Notes: generated from the sequence alone by a model not told the origin. A stretch of DNA of 64,000 nucleotides from Tulasnella sp. 424 (GCA_019633425.1 WSUB01000024.1:287856-351855); one strand, 5' to 3'. Positions 1 through 12,834 are shown, numbered from the stretch's first letter. Numbers and translations: made by a program.

Positions 1-2292
1 AAGTACCTTTGGGCAAGAAGCGTCTGAGGACATTCTTATTCGAACAATGAAAGGTGAGTAGACCATGATGCATGTAGGGCGAGAAAGTAAGTCGGATCTA
101 GAATCCTTCGGCGCATCCTTTCCTTTAGAATAATCATACTCATCCTCTAAAGGTAACTTATGGTGTTATCCTGGTGGTGTGCTGGCCAATAGAAGTCATC
201 CCTTAAATCATGGGCGGACGGCGCCTTCTCGGATTTGCTCGGCACCGAAGGAGCTGTAAGATTCGGGCTCGAACCCATCGATCGAGACGGTATAAAGGAT
301 GTTGATGCTTTCCGCTGCTTTCCAGCCAGTAATCATATCGCCTATGGCGCGGAGGAGTATTCAGAGAACTGCACCATTAGGCGGAATTCAAATACACACG
401 TACCTTCAAACGTGTAGGTGACCACGCTCCCTGTACCGTGGCTGACGTGACAATGAGTTGCTTTCCTTCCGGGGTAAAGGCATCTACAAGTCATGCATAC
501 GCCTTCCGTCCTGGTTAAGTATCGATTGAAAGGGTTGTCAATCCACAGGTCACCATCCACTTTCGTTTGGATCACGACAGCATCCACTGTGGATATCAGC
601 TGATACGAGGTTGTATGCTCCACGGCGGCAGGGACGATAGGCCCAGCTCCGTAGAAGTAGTCAAGGGGACTCGTCCTCTGAAGAAAAGTGCGTCCCCATC
701 GAGTTTCACGGTCCAAGGTAGTGAGCCGTCGCTTACTCCCTTCAGCCTATCGACCGCAGAGCATTGCGATGTATGTCAACTTCGAGTCTTCTAGGAAAAA
801 TGGGGAATGAACGTCGGCTCACCGGATATTGGTGCCGTTAAAGGCAAGATCGCCCAAAGCGATCAGAGAGAAGGAGCGGCGAGGTGGACATAGAGCTTCA
901 TTTTTTGTCGCTTGGCTCAATGTCAAAGCTGGAATGGGAATTAAATATTCTCCTTTTGCTGCCCAAAGTACTATGGGATCGGTTGGTGGCTCCCTCTCTT
1001 TCTCCCCGCTCCTAATCATCGTATCGTTGAAAAGGCATGCACACTTTGACAGGCTCGAGCTTGGTGATCGAAACAAATCAACTAGGTCTTATGGCCAGCT
1101 CCTTTCGTTAGGGTTGGGGGCAGGCTATTTACGTAACACCTTTCCACTGTTTCGGCGGAGTTGAAAGAGATTCTCATCGTTGATGAGGGCTGCTGTGTTT
1201 CCCATTATTCGCAGACCCTTTCAATATCTTGGCAAACATAATAATGCCGAGGGCGCCCCATGAAGGACCCCACACCTGAACTCCTCGACTTCTGACAAGA
1301 TGGATCGTAAGAAGTTGTGTACCATGGTTGTTAATTCGGTCGGATCTTCATCTAAGCAGACACCGGCGAGCTGCTCTACCTCCTGATCATATTTGAATGC
1401 TACATTTCCCAACATCGTTTGCGTTGGATTCTTAGGTATGTGACATAACTTATGTTCCCGTAGCCTAACACCCTTCTCCTTCTTGTTTCGCTTTCTCTGG
1501 GTGCTTCCGTTCGTAAAATACGACAGCGACCAAGGCGCGGCTTTCAAATCAAGACTCTTGCCGAAACTTCTTTAATCCTATAGTTGATCCTTCCTTGTCT
1601 GATCCTAGCCATTGGGCCTGTGAAACAGTGTAAACCGGTCGTCCTAGATGGCTGGACGCACTGGAGGTGAGATGAGATCGATCGAGAGTGAACAAAAACC
1701 CAAGTTTCGTCAAGCAGCACTGAGTTCGGGAAGACCATAAGTACCCCTTAATGGCGGGCTCTCAAGCTTGGCAACTTCGGTGGCACGTCGGGCGTGTCTG
1801 CTCGGGTCCGAGGCAATGACATTCCCGAGACAATTCCCTCGAGCAACAAGTTTTGTAGTCGACTGGAGGTAGTCTATCGTACCGTAACCTTTCGTGTGGT
1901 AGTACTTACTGGATCCGAGCAATGTCATTGGAGTTAAAGGTCGATTGTTTGAACTTCGACTCCTGGAGATGGCTGAGCGGGGGCAATCAAATCTTTCTCC
2001 AGGGTACTAGTCTAGCAGTGCCTCAATACTCGCCTTCTTTCTCGCGTTCTAATCGGACTACTATTTTAGGTCATATTGGCAGCTCTTCAGTCGAAGAAAG
2101 CTCGGTCGAACAAAATCTCTGAGGCCTTTGGGAATCTTGGCACTGGCGATTTCAAACCGTGCCAATCGGAAGAAGGGAGTGCTTAACGTTCTTTATAAAC
2201 AGGCACGGTATGTACTGCCACTCTCTTAATGATTCTTGAGTATAAATTTCGGGCGGTTCTATCAGTATCTTCAAGAAATCCGTCATCAGACG
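1..2292. other. gene-poor stretch, possible decayed fragment
   Basis: No confident gene. On the minus strand, about 235-716 encodes a short stretch (…HGTGSVVTYTFEGT…, then …TVSIDGFEPESYSSFGAEQ) that resembles the beta-sandwich repeats of secreted or membrane basidiomycete proteins of unknown function. The frame changes between the two pieces, no start is evident and I cannot build a gene. This may be a relic or the end of a gene lying outside the window. The rest shows only short random-looking ORFs. Confidence 0.3.
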
Positions 2293-2684
2293 ATGGTTCG
2301 ACTCTCCCCACTCGCATTCGCTACCACGGCCTCGCTTTTCCAGTATGCCCAAGGGCAAGGCAGTCGTGAATACCAGCAGTGTGGAGGAATAGGCTACACA
2401 GGACCCACCGACTGTTCTGCAGGATGGATCTGCAATCCGTGGAGTAAGTCCACAGGTTGAGGGTGTCACATACCCTTCTTGCATCGTACTCGCCTAACGC
2501 TCGTCCTGCGACTTCCTTCGACAGATGACTGGTACTCGTAAGCAACGTCCTTGTTACTCGCTGCGATCTCTTGGCTGACCTTGAGCGACCTTCCAGTCAA
2601 TGCATCCCCAACCCAGGTATTCCGGTTACAACCACATCAAGTCCGACAAGCTCGACAACCACGTCCATTAAGTGTAAATCATAA
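2293..2684 (+). CDS. secreted CBM1 (fungal cellulose-binding) protein, short or truncated
   Basis: Three exons (2293-2443, 2525-2537, 2597-2684) give a signal peptide (MVRLSPLAFATTASLFQYAQG) followed at once by a complete CBM1: QCGGIGYTGPTDC, then CNPWNDWYSQCIPNPG. The four cysteines and aromatic residues are those of cellulose-binding modules of secreted glycoside hydrolases and polysaccharide monooxygenases. A Ser/Thr/Pro linker follows and the frame stops at 2684. Splicing at 2676 could extend the linker to about 2866. No catalytic domain can be read; a stretch near 2855-2890 has only a vague resemblance to the start of a GH5 domain (FAVVN). The middle exon is just 13 nt. Either a lone CBM1 protein or the 5' remnant of a decayed cellulase; expression is unknown. 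Confidence 0.6.
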
Positions 2685-2869
2685 AGAAAGCTTGCTTCTG
2701 CTCCATTTTTACTGACGACCCGACACCTATCATGCCCGACAACAACAGGTCGCGTATCTACCTATTCGGGCGTCTCCCTTTCCTTCGCTGTCACGTTATG
2801 CCCGACGCCTGCTACGGATTCGGTCACCAAGACAAGCTCTTCCCTCCGTTATTTGCCGTCGTAAATAGT

Positions 2870-5800
2870 GCACTGTGGCGTTTGGGACCGGCGTTGACAG
2901 CAGGGAGAAGAGGTATATAGGGGGAGAGGCGTTGGGCTGTTGCGCGTATTGTCAGTATCCCTTTCATTATGCCATTATGCAAAAGAGTCTCCTTTAGTGG
3001 CCAAGGTAGTTCGAAAATTATTGACGCTTTGAATCAGGTGATATTCATGCTCTGAGATACCTGCACAGTGCCGGTTTGCCACAGACCCGATCGCGTATGC
3101 GGGGATGAAAGAGAACGCTGTCTGAAATGGTTTCCCCTAGAATCCAAGTCACGATAAATTTCAAGATTTTAGAACTGTGGGGTACTGTTGCTCATAATCA
3201 GGAGAAGGCGCAGATGGATAATGTACTGTCTTTGCATCGCGAAGCTTCAAGCTCGAGTAGACCGGGCAAGACGATTCTTGAGGACCTACGATACTCCTTC
3301 GTAGACTGCACTGACAAAATCCTCCTCCAGGTACAATGGTCTATTTTCCGTCTTGTTATATCCTATACCCTGCGTGCAAGGAGCCTTGCCTTGATGCAAC
3401 TAGTACACCGGGATACCCAATGCCGTGTCGAGCATCGATATCAACCCCCAACCAGGAATTCGTGCCAAAATCACCAGGAAGACATGATGCCTTTCATTTC
3501 CAGACGTTAAAAAATGAAACCAATGTGCATCTCAGATATATTTGTCACACCTCGAATAAATGCGTCGAGCGAAATCGATCGCGGTATTCTGCCCAAAGTA
3601 GCTATCCGTGTCCTGCACCGCGGACCGGCGCAGGGCCGCTCTCCTTCAATCGCTCGGTCGTCTTCTTAATTTCCTAGGAGCGGAGACCGCGGAAACCCGA
3701 AAGGGGATCCTAACTGCTATAGGAGAAAGGGGAACGGGGGTGCCCTCCCAGATTTGCGAGTGGGTAGGACGGGATATTCTCCGGCTGCTCGTCGGGTTTA
3801 GCGACCTAGAGCGTACCGTGGTACAACAGGGTCGAGAACACCCTCCCCGCGCTACGTGAGGGATGTGTAGTACTCGAGGTGGCTCTTCGATAAATGTGTG
3901 CCATTTTAGCTGCGACCCTTCAGCCGGCTGGTGAGCTGCCTATCAGCAGCAATAAGACCATGCCACAAGTGGCAGGAGCTGCTGAGAATTTAATCCGATC
4001 GTTTCAATCTTCCGGGATGGCACGATCCCACCTGTCGGCACTTGCTGGTCGACGTTGACAGCAAACCGCTCCGGCATAAGCAAGAATCGGTGTTTGCCAC
4101 ACAGCCAGCAGACCGAGTGGGCATTAACTGGCCACAGAAAGGTTACCGGAGCGCCTATGAGTTTTCCCTACTTCGTGCCAATGATCAGCCAGCAAGCGGG
4201 ATTGCTTCTCGATACCGATCATGATCAGGCATGATTTCTTGTTTAGTCGAAAGCTGTGAAGATAGCCAATGCGGAGTGAAGTTTTTGTCCCTACGGCTTT
4301 GTTTTCGAATAAAGTTGAGTTCAATTCAGCATGGCGATTATCTAAATGAGCCGTGCGCCAGAAGTGTGGGTTATGACGTAGACCTGGGAGGACCCCTCGA
4401 CGTGGCTCGCGCCTTTGGCTAGTGCCCAGCATCATTCAATAAGCGAATCCCAATAAAAACGTCGCGCCTGGGTTTATACGTCGGGGCGAGGCCCTGGCAT
4501 CAGAAAAGGGAGTTGGTTCCAACCTTCGAGCCTCTTGAATCGAAGGACGGAGCTTGTTTGAATGTGACGTGCGAGAAGGCGAGTACATCGACCTTCCTGA
4601 TGCATCAAGCCTTCCAATCTCATCGTCCAAGTCTGAATTTCAATGTAATTGAAATGCGTCGCCTCGTCGCCTTGCTATGAGATGACGGGCGCGTCGGGCG
4701 CGGCTCGCCTTGACCGCGCCAGGACAGAAATAACCCAGGCTCCGACAAAGGCATCACGAGAAGCCGAAAGGGCCATTATTTGCCAAGTTGGCCACAATCG
4801 TTTTCTGCGCAGCAAGCACCGGCTACTGTATCATTAGAGGCGTTTTAGCCGGGCAACCTTCGCCTGATGTGATGGATGGGTTCTAGCCAGGAAAGGAGGC
4901 CATTGCCAGGGGGGGAGAGAATGGTCACGCACGCCGTTCGGTAACAATCACCGAGCTCGCAACAGGAGAGCAACAGGTCGCTTAACGAGTAGAAGTCCTT
5001 GAAGCCCGGTCGGCTGGAAGCGACGAGCAACCTGCTGCGTGCATAGGAGCGTATCACGATCCAGCCAGAAGACGGTCCACGAGGATCGATGCGTCAAACG
5101 TTGATACCGACCATCGGGCCCCGTCCACCTTGACGCCCCGCATAGGAATTGGAAACAGGATGATATCTCTGCCGATATCGCGCGGGCGGCGAGGTGGTCG
5201 TCATCAATAATGTCAGGTTTAACCCTTGGAAAGACGGTTAGCAGACAAGACACGCGAGGGACGTCGGCCAGGGGGAGGAACTTCGGGTGGGAAAAACTCG
5301 GGTATCCCCCCGTGTGCCTCACAAAACCCTCCAATGCAATTGAAGCCTTTGAGACTCCTTTGAGACACAGCACCCAGAGCCACCTGTTGACCCTTGTGCA
5401 GCTGCGCACAATTGGAATTGTCGACTTGCACAATACGAGAACCACGTCATCCAGAAAAAAAACAAATTCGATACCGTGGTTGACAGCTGATCGTCCATCC
5501 CTCCTGCAGCCTGCATGCAGTCTGCAAAGGGTCCTCAGAGACAGAAGCTCGAGATAAGTGGGACCTCATGTTACCAAGTTAAATAATAATTCTCCAAAAG
5601 CAGTATTATATTGACAGAAGCAAAAGAATATAAATGAATTCAGAAGAAGATCAGGGTGGAGATATGCGGGTGCAATAAAGTTACAGCGGTGGCTTGGGAG
5701 CGACGCACAAAAGCAAAAGGAGTTTCGGTGCCTGACAGATAGAGGAGCGCGAAAGTGAAGGACAGTAGAATGAAGTCATGTGGTCGTGAGGGAGTGCTGA

Positions 5801-6491
5801 AACCCACAGGGTGAAGTTTTTCCGACCGGGTGGAAACGTCTTGAAGGGATTATAGAGCGTTGAATGTGCGAGTCAAGTGGGGGGAGCGGTCGCGAAGCAT
5901 GGTCAAATGTCGTGAAGCGGGTGGACCTAAGCTCCGGAGGGAGCGCGGGAGCCAACTTTGCAGTTGGTGGGGTGCCACTACATGACCAAGCCACGGAGCT
6001 GTCATAGGCCAACCCGAAGCACCGGTGTGAAATCGAAATAGCACAGACCCAGAAAAAGCAAAAAAAAAGGTGGTCAGCGCCGATCTGTGGGACTAGACAT
6101 CGGTTTCCCTTGTTTCCGCTACAGGCCTTTAGCCAGAAAGGCACGGCGAACGAAGCAGGGAGGAAGGGGTGTGGCATGTGCATGTACTCACGTTCTGGGT
6201 TATAATGATACTTGAAAATTTGCCAAGCGACGAATATTCGATCGATGTGCCAATGCATGCCGTGTTACGTTTTTCACATGGTTAGAGCAAAAGAGAAAAA
6301 GAGTGTTCCATGTCAATACAACAATTAGAATGCGGTTGGTTCATATGCATGCCAGCGTAGAACGAAAGTAGAAATGGAGGGAGGAGGGTTTCGGTGTTAA
6401 GTTAGGGGACGATTAGGGAAAAGAATTCCAATGTCTTTTTTTTCCTTCTGCGGAGGTTGGGCGGTAGTGACGTCTTCCAGGCGCTGCATTA
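2870..6491. other. gene-poor stretch and downstream region of the G-alpha gene
   Basis: No ORF here has family resemblance, consistent codon use or credible exon joins. ORFs at 3127-3677 and 4948-5557 overlap on both strands and look random. The part from about 5600 to 6491 lies 3' of the minus-strand G-alpha gene and probably includes its 3' UTR. I see no tRNA, repeat array or transposase. Confidence 0.5.
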
Positions 6492-8461
6492 TTACAGCAG
6501 CGCCGCGTCCTTGAGCCCTTGCCGGAGAGCAACACTGCCAATCCGGATGAAAGGCGAAAAGGTGGGGTAAAAAGTTGAGTTGAGCATGCGGGAATCGCCG
6601 AATGCCAGAGAAGGGCAAGAAAGGGATTTGTGGTGGGAGAGAAAAGAAGTGGAGGGAAAGGGTACTCACTCTGTAAAAAAAAGTATGAGAACCGAAAGAG
6701 TTTTGGTCAGCAAAAGAATGCCATAACATGAACATCAACAACGTACCTTCAACAGCGGCCATGACTACACGTAATAGGGCGGTATCCGTCGCATTGGTGA
6801 AGCTTCGAGAAATGAGAGACACGGGCAAGCGGTTAGCATTTTCTGGGCCGGGGGTACGGCATAGCAGAAACGGGCAGGGACGAGGCGTACTGTGTATAAA
6901 TTTCCCGTTCCTTCTGTCGATTAGACTTGGCACTTAATTTGAGGAACCGTCGCTTGAAGTAGGTCTTGCCCTCGTCGACGTCGCCGGTAGCGCCTTCATA
7001 ATCCTGGGGGTGGGACGATACCCGTTAGTCAAGCGATGAAAGCAGTCAGCCGAACATGGCGTCATACCGGGAAGAAGTTCTTGATAGGCGAGGACTTGAC
7101 CTTCCTTTCGAAGATATCAGTTTTATTAAGGAACAGGATCTACAGGGGGCAGAAGTGTTAGCCTGGATTCCGAAGGAGAGATAGCACAGCACGTACCAAG
7201 GACGTAGTCTTGAACCATTGGGAATGGCATATCGAATCCCAGATGGCCATGGCGTCCTGCATTTGATTCTACACATCCAAACAGAGATTCGTCGGCGTCG
7301 GCAAAAGGAAGGGCACGACACCCGGCACGCGAACTTACCGCATCCTTATCTTCTACAAGACACTGATCGTACCCGCTCAACGACACCAAAAACAGGATCA
7401 CCGTTACGTCCTGGAAACAATGGATCCACTTCCTCCGTTCGCTCTTCTGACCGCCGACATCCAACATATGCAAATCATGCCCCTTCAACTTGAAAACGGT
7501 CTCCGTAATACCAGTCGTCCTCGCTCTCGACCGAATGATATCTTGCTCCGTCGGTCGGTAGTCGGATTTCCATAACCGTGGCAGGTCGGCGAAGTAGCTG
7601 AGAAATTCCGAGTTTGGTAAGTGAAAAAAAGCGGAAGCCACGACCACCCTCCGCCACTGTCGGGAGCGGCGGGAGAATAAACAGGACTTACTAGGCCAAA
7701 CTGTAAGGGATTGGAATATAGAGGAGTGTGGGGTCAATACAGTCAGCCACAACGATGTGGCGCAAGCAAAAACGAAGTTCCGCCGCGAGACGCACTTTTC
7801 AGGTAATGCAGCTTCGTTCCCTCTCACATAAGCCTTCTTGACTCCTGGATCCTCCCATAGCTTCGCGCAAGGTTCCAAGAATTGAGGCGGGAACGGGTCG
7901 CCGTCTTTCAGGTCGGTGAACGAGTCGAATAGTGGTAAATAATCCTGTAGAAGGAATGGGTCAGGACATTGAGCGCCGTTCGCGAACTTTGCGGATATTG
8001 GGGGGGATGAGAGGCATGAAAGGGATTTGCGCACCTTGTTCTCGTCGCTCACTTCAAAGTCGAATTCATGCATGGCGTCGAGCAAGGCTTTGAGCCCGAG
8101 AATGACGTTACTGAAAACCAGTTGCCTGTAACCCTCAATCTCCTGCGCGTTGAAGTAAACTTTGTGGATTAATCGCATTTGCTGCAGTGGTACGAGGTTA
8201 GCGGGTCAATGGATCTCCCTACCCTCCGCGCACCGGACCGCACCTTCAAGATGGTCGACTTTCCAGAGTCTCCGGAGCCTAACAGCAGTACTTTCACTTG
8301 CTTCGACATCTTATCTTTCGTCTGGAATGACAGTCTTTGAGCTCCCATCACGACCGGCACGGCAACCGAAACCCGGCGCGCACCTCCTTCATTTGCCTCT
8401 CGACCTCCTTGTTCTGCGCCGCCATTTGCGGGTCGACTGGTGTAGACATACAACTCCCCAT
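6492..8461 (-). CDS. heterotrimeric G-protein alpha subunit
   Basis: A multi-exon gene for a membrane-bound GTPase that couples 7TM receptors to cAMP or MAPK signalling. It starts MGSCMST, the N-myristoylation (Gly2) and palmitoylation (Cys) context. The P-loop is GSGDSGKST (Asp where GxGESGKST is usual). Switch I contains RARTTGITET, switch II is DVGGQKSERRKW, the guanine-specificity motif is LNKTD and the TCAT-like loop is HFTNATDT. The C terminus reads …LKDAALL and has no cysteine at position -4, so it would not be a pertussis-toxin substrate. The last exons are unusual: after …VMAAVE the frame is restored only if a single-nucleotide exon (6670) is spliced between introns 6746-6671 and 6669-6535. 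Start chosen from the MGxCxS motif. It lies 1.3 kb from uS3 in the same orientation. Confidence 0.9.
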
Positions 8462-9797
8462 CTTGAGTAGCAGATAGACGTTAGAGGAACAGAATGGACA
8501 AGCGTAGAGTGAGTGTGGCTTGAGGGGGAGATTGGAAAAAGTTGCAATCTGGACGGTTCAAGTGCCCGGTCTAATGTGCAATTGATATCCCGCCTCACTA
8601 GAAAGGAAGTGACAAAGGTCAGCGACGCCGTCCTCGCACAGTCATCGTGGAGAGTTCGAAGCGGTATCCGAAACATGTCTCAACTCACAACAAGAGGAAA
8701 AGGTTGGGATTTAGGTGGTGGATTCGGGCCGAACGGGGAAATTAGAAAGGCAGATAGATCTCCGCGTCCGAAAATGGGTTGAAAAGGCTTCAAGTATTCC
8801 AAGAAAATGCGTAAGAGAGAGTGAACTGGCCGGGTGTTGAGATGTCGGCTTGTAGCGAGAGGTGCGGAGAAAGGAGTAGTAGATGATGATGGGGTCGTGC
8901 TCAGTCGGTGCCGAGGTACAGCTTTGTTGTTGGAGCTTGGAAGATTGGAGGGCCAGCGCTGTTGGATGAGACGACCAAACGAATACAAACGCCGCCGCTC
9001 TATCCCTAGATTGTGTACCACGGGCTTCGTTTCAAACGTTGTTTTCTTCTCACACTCTGAGGCTTCTCCCCCTATCCCCCAATTCAAAATAAAGAAGGAT
9101 TTTCAGAGGCTTTTTGTTGGTGGAGATAGGCGGAAATCCGGTGCCACTTCTAATCTGATTGGTTGATGCCTTAAAAGACCACCCAACCCAACCCAACCCT
9201 CTCCATCATCCCACAAACGAGCTAACGCATGTCTCTCTGCACTTTTTTTTTCTTTTCTTTTTTTCTTCTATTTCTGAGTCGCTCAGTTGCACACCCTCGT
9301 TGTCTTCCGCAGGTTGTCTCGGCATCGTGGAAGTTTTGCTTCAACCCTTAACAACGCCGTTCGCATCAAGCAAAGTCGGTCACCGCCGGCAAAACGTCAT
9401 TGGCTGAAGCTATTGCACCCGGATCCCCTCGCGCTGAAAAACTCTTCCAAGGCGCCCATCTGAGGTCTCCGCTCGCAACGGCAGGCAATGAAACCTATCA
9501 GAATTGAGCTTCCAACATCAACGGGCTTGATTTCGTGGGGATAACGGGGATTACATTCAGAGAAGAACTTCGACTTCCAGGAATCAAGCTAACTCCTCTC
9601 AAGGGACGCGAACGTCACTTGATGCACTAGCGCACCTCTGGGTTCCAGTTGAATAGCGGGGAATAATGCCGTGATGACCCAACGACGCACGGTATTGGGA
9701 GAGCCGGCGGTGCATAGGGGGAGCTGAAACGTACAACCGAAATCGATGATAAAATGCAGGTACTGATGTATACAAAACAAAGTAATAAATCCCAAGT
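8462..9797. other. intergenic region between uS3 3' end and G-alpha 5' end
   Basis: Contains the promoter and 5' UTR of the minus-strand G-alpha gene and the 3' flank of uS3. A T-rich tract sits at about 9243-9270. No coding signal stands out on either strand. Confidence 0.5.
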
Positions 9798-10865
9798 CTA
9801 GAACGTAGGTTGTGTTGGCTCCTCGGCATAGCCCTGCTCCTCGCCGCCATAAGCGTACTGCTGCTCCTCCACCTGCGACGGCACAATAACGGGCTCTGGA
9901 GCCTGGCCCTTCGGTTCCGAGATAGGTTCGGAGATGAACTTCTCGACTGGTGGTTCGAAGATGGTAACGCTGTCCGGAAGAGGGTTCTTCGGTCCAAGGC
10001 GGCCCTCGGGATCGTGACCCTTCATGCTATGTCAGCCGAACCGACGTCAGCGAAAATAGACTAAGCGTAAGGCAAAATGACGAGCACGCACATCTTGACC
10101 TTGATGCCGAGCACACCCTGTCGGAGGAGAACGTGCCGAACAGCATAGTCGACGAACTCGTGAGCGGGTTGACCAGAGTGAATCATGAAACCGTCGGTGA
10201 ACTTCATGGATTTGGCACGAGCAGCACGGAGCTTGCCAGACACAACGACTTCGCAGCCCTTTGCGCCGGATTCCATGACGAAGCGGAGGACACCATAGCA
10301 AGCACTAGAAGTTGCCGAATCTCAGCCTCAGAATCCACCATCCCATAAGGCTGGAGCAACCTACCGACGGACGGCAAGACCACCGAGCAGCTTGTATCTC
10401 AAGCTCTCGCATTGAGCGATAGCAGAAAGACCACGCTGCTGAACCTTCTCAGCGTACAATTCAAGGGAGTTTTCTGGGAACTTGAATCGCTTTTGAATAA
10501 GGGAAGTCAATTCACGGATCCGGCGTCCCTTCTCGCCGAGGACTTCTTGGGTATGGGTAGCCCGGATGATAATCTACCCAGAACAGAACATTCGGATTCG
10601 AGTCGTTAGCATAAACGCCTGCGAGTGATCCAGGAATTTGTCGTTCGCACCTCGGTACGGGCATGGGTTACTCGGACTTCACATCCAGAGTATCCTTCCT
10701 CAGCAAGCTCCCGAGTGAAGAACTCGCCCAACTCTGCGCGGAAAACACCATCGGCTACGAACTATTGAAGTTGAATTGAACGATAATGTCAGGCTTCCGG
10801 TCGTGCTCTTCGCGCGGTAGGGAACCTGGATGCACCTTTCTCTTCTTGCTGATGCGGGCGGCCAT
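9798..10865 (-). CDS. RPS3: small-subunit ribosomal protein uS3 (Rps3)
   Basis: Component of the 40S head near the mRNA entry channel. Spliced exons give [10 protein letters not shown], then [20 protein letters not shown], then [18 protein letters not shown] with the KH-domain loop, and [20 protein letters not shown]. It ends [14 protein letters not shown]… plus an acidic/Gln-rich tail finishing EEPTQPTF. Splitting [10 protein letters not shown] from FVADG by an intron is required, because direct reading shifts frame; the result matches yeast uS3 residue for residue there. At least four introns. Divergent from LSM1, with 785 bp between start codons. Confidence 0.95.
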
Positions 10866-11649
10866 TATTTCTGGAGTGATGGTCTCCGTCAGCACAAAGC
10901 AGTCCTAATTGCTTATAGGACTGAAAAACACATACTTTGATTTTCAAGGGAGAAGGGCTACTGGACGTTGAGATCGAGACTGGACTTACAACCTCAGATA
11001 GTGAGGAAATTGGCTACGTCCGTGCGTGGCGGAGTATCACATAAGCACAACCCCTGTCCTTGAAAATCTTGCTGCAATCTGAACCAGCCATCCCAGGCGG
11101 TCCCGCCCGTTTCGCTTCGCATTTCTGCTAAGGTGAGATCATCTTATCCAACTAACGGTACTACTTTCCATCGACACATACATGACGAATCTTTTAACTA
11201 TTTTCTGGTACCTCTTCGTTGACCGGGGAGTTCGCTCCCTTGGATGACCTTACTATAACTCTGATTCAACCTGTTCTTTCACCATCCTCTCTCCGAACGA
11301 GATCATTGCTGACATGGCTTTGTTCTTTCAGGTATGATGTGGCTATAATCGCTGTGGCGAGGGAATGTGAGGTTTGGAGGGCATTGGATGTATCGTACAT
11401 ATCAATTACAATAGACATTCAGTTCTCTGCCAGTGGGCTCTTTGAACCTTTCGTCGGTGTATAGAACCTTGTATAACCCACATTGTGAGGCGGTTGTCTG
11501 ATGGACTCGATGAGACGGTTGTTCCACCTCAAATTGTAATTGAGACCATATCGAGATCGCCGCGGGCAGTCTCATCTCTAATCTTTTGTTCTTTCCAAGG
11601 CCCTCCCGCTCTCCCACCTCTTCAATCAAACCCCGACCTTCGAACACAA
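10866..11649. promoter_or_regulatory. divergent promoter region of uS3 and LSM1
   Basis: Separates the start codons of uS3 (minus) and LSM1 (plus), so it must hold both promoters and 5' UTRs. No specific element was identified. ORFs at 11219-11464 and 11402-11668 overlap on opposite strands and lack family resemblance. Confidence 0.5.
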
Positions 11650-12369
11650 ATGGACTCGCTAATACCATTCACGACATCCGGCTCACTCGTCGACAGTGTC
11701 GACAGTGAGTGAGATATAGCCCATCTGCGAAAAAGAGCAAAACCAAAACGCATTTCATTCGTTTGGGTGTGGCGCCCTCGCCCTTCCCTCTCTTCCCCTT
11801 CTTGTGCAGAGAAGATGCTCGTCGTTTTACGAGATGGAAGGAAACTTATAGGCGTGCTTCGTAGTTACGATCAATATGGTATGAAGCAGGAGAACTTGCG
11901 AATTGGCGAGCAATCTAGGCTGATTGCAACCCCGGCTTCGTTCAATTTATCCAGCAAACCTGGTCCTTGAAGATACCGTTGAACGAATATACCATGGCTC
12001 CGCATACGGCGATATCCAGCGAGGGATATTCATCATAAGAGGAGAGAACGTCGTTCTTCTCGGCGAAGTGGTTAGGCTGCAACACCTCCCGGGAAAGCTG
12101 GAGAGATGGAATTGCATGCTGACTCTCTTGCATAGGATCTTGACAAGGAAGATAACGTCCCTTTAACCCCTGTACCGCTGGAGCATGTCATTCCGCCACA
12201 CCGACAGGACCAAGATCAGAAGAAGATACGAGACATTATAAAGGCCAAAGTCCTGTTGGAACAGAAAGGTCCGCCAGCTCTCTATCTCGGTTCCCCCAAC
12301 CTTACTAACCCGAACTTGTTCCTCTTTACAGGCTTTTCCAAAGAAGGAGGAGAAGGAGACGGATACTAA
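11650..12369 (+). CDS. LSM1: LSM1, Sm-like subunit of the cytoplasmic LSm1-7 mRNA-decay complex
   Basis: LSm1-7 binds the 3' end of deadenylated mRNAs and promotes decapping in P-bodies. Exon 1 is 11650-11704 ([11 protein letters not shown]…). It joins exon 2 at 11810 to read [20 protein letters not shown], the Sm1 motif. After a further intron come [32 protein letters not shown] (Sm2) and [11 protein letters not shown]. The tail ends in [12 protein letters not shown]. The DKK…LRDGR…GFLRS-type order and the Sm2 [10 protein letters not shown] match LSM1 rather than other LSm proteins. Four introns. Convergent with the aquaglyceroporin. Confidence 0.93.
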
Positions 12370-12834
12370 TCTGTGTCGCTGATCTTCTTATTTTCTTGAA
12401 ACTCTGATATCTTGGATTTTACTCGCCGTCACAATGGAAAGAAGCCCTTTTGACGGTGACTCCAATGTCTCTTCTGGACAGAGCTTGCAACCCCAATCTA
12501 CAAGTGCGAATGCCAGAAATAAACATTGAACCTCTATGTCACCATCTATAAACGATATCCAACCTGCCGCCTTCAGCTTTCTGAGGCGAGCCAATACATA
12601 CAAAGTAAATACGATGCCGGAGAGGATAATAAAAACCAACGAATGGACGGCGCCGTGACGAGAGATGGCGCCAATAAGTTATCGACATCATCTAGCTCCA
12701 CTCCTAAACCTTTTGGTCAACATCGCTCATGGTCTCTAGTCGAGCGTCGATATTTCGTTTTGGGCGTCTGTCGAGACATTTTGAGATGCTGGGACGACAG
12801 CCAATCATTAGCAAGGACTCTCAATAGAACCGGA
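12370..12834. other. convergent 3' intergenic region
   Basis: Lies between LSM1 and the aquaglyceroporin, which converge. It probably holds both 3' UTRs. A small extra 3' exon of the aquaglyceroporin cannot be excluded, because the last codons before its stop (GTACGTATGG) could also act as a splice donor. Confidence 0.5.

Noticed and set aside
342..716. 124-codon minus-strand ORF considered as a real gene
   Set aside because: Only a weak resemblance to secreted beta-sandwich repeats, with a frame change and no joinable exons; kept only as a low-confidence note.
5776..6258. Minus-strand ORF considered as the last exon of the G-alpha gene
   Set aside because: The expected C terminus (…LKDAALL-stop) was found at 6534-6492, so the ORF lies downstream of the gene.
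8680..9087. 135-codon minus-strand ORF upstream of the G-alpha gene
   Set aside because: Overlaps another ORF on the plus strand, lies in the likely 5' UTR and promoter, has no family resemblance and no splice support.
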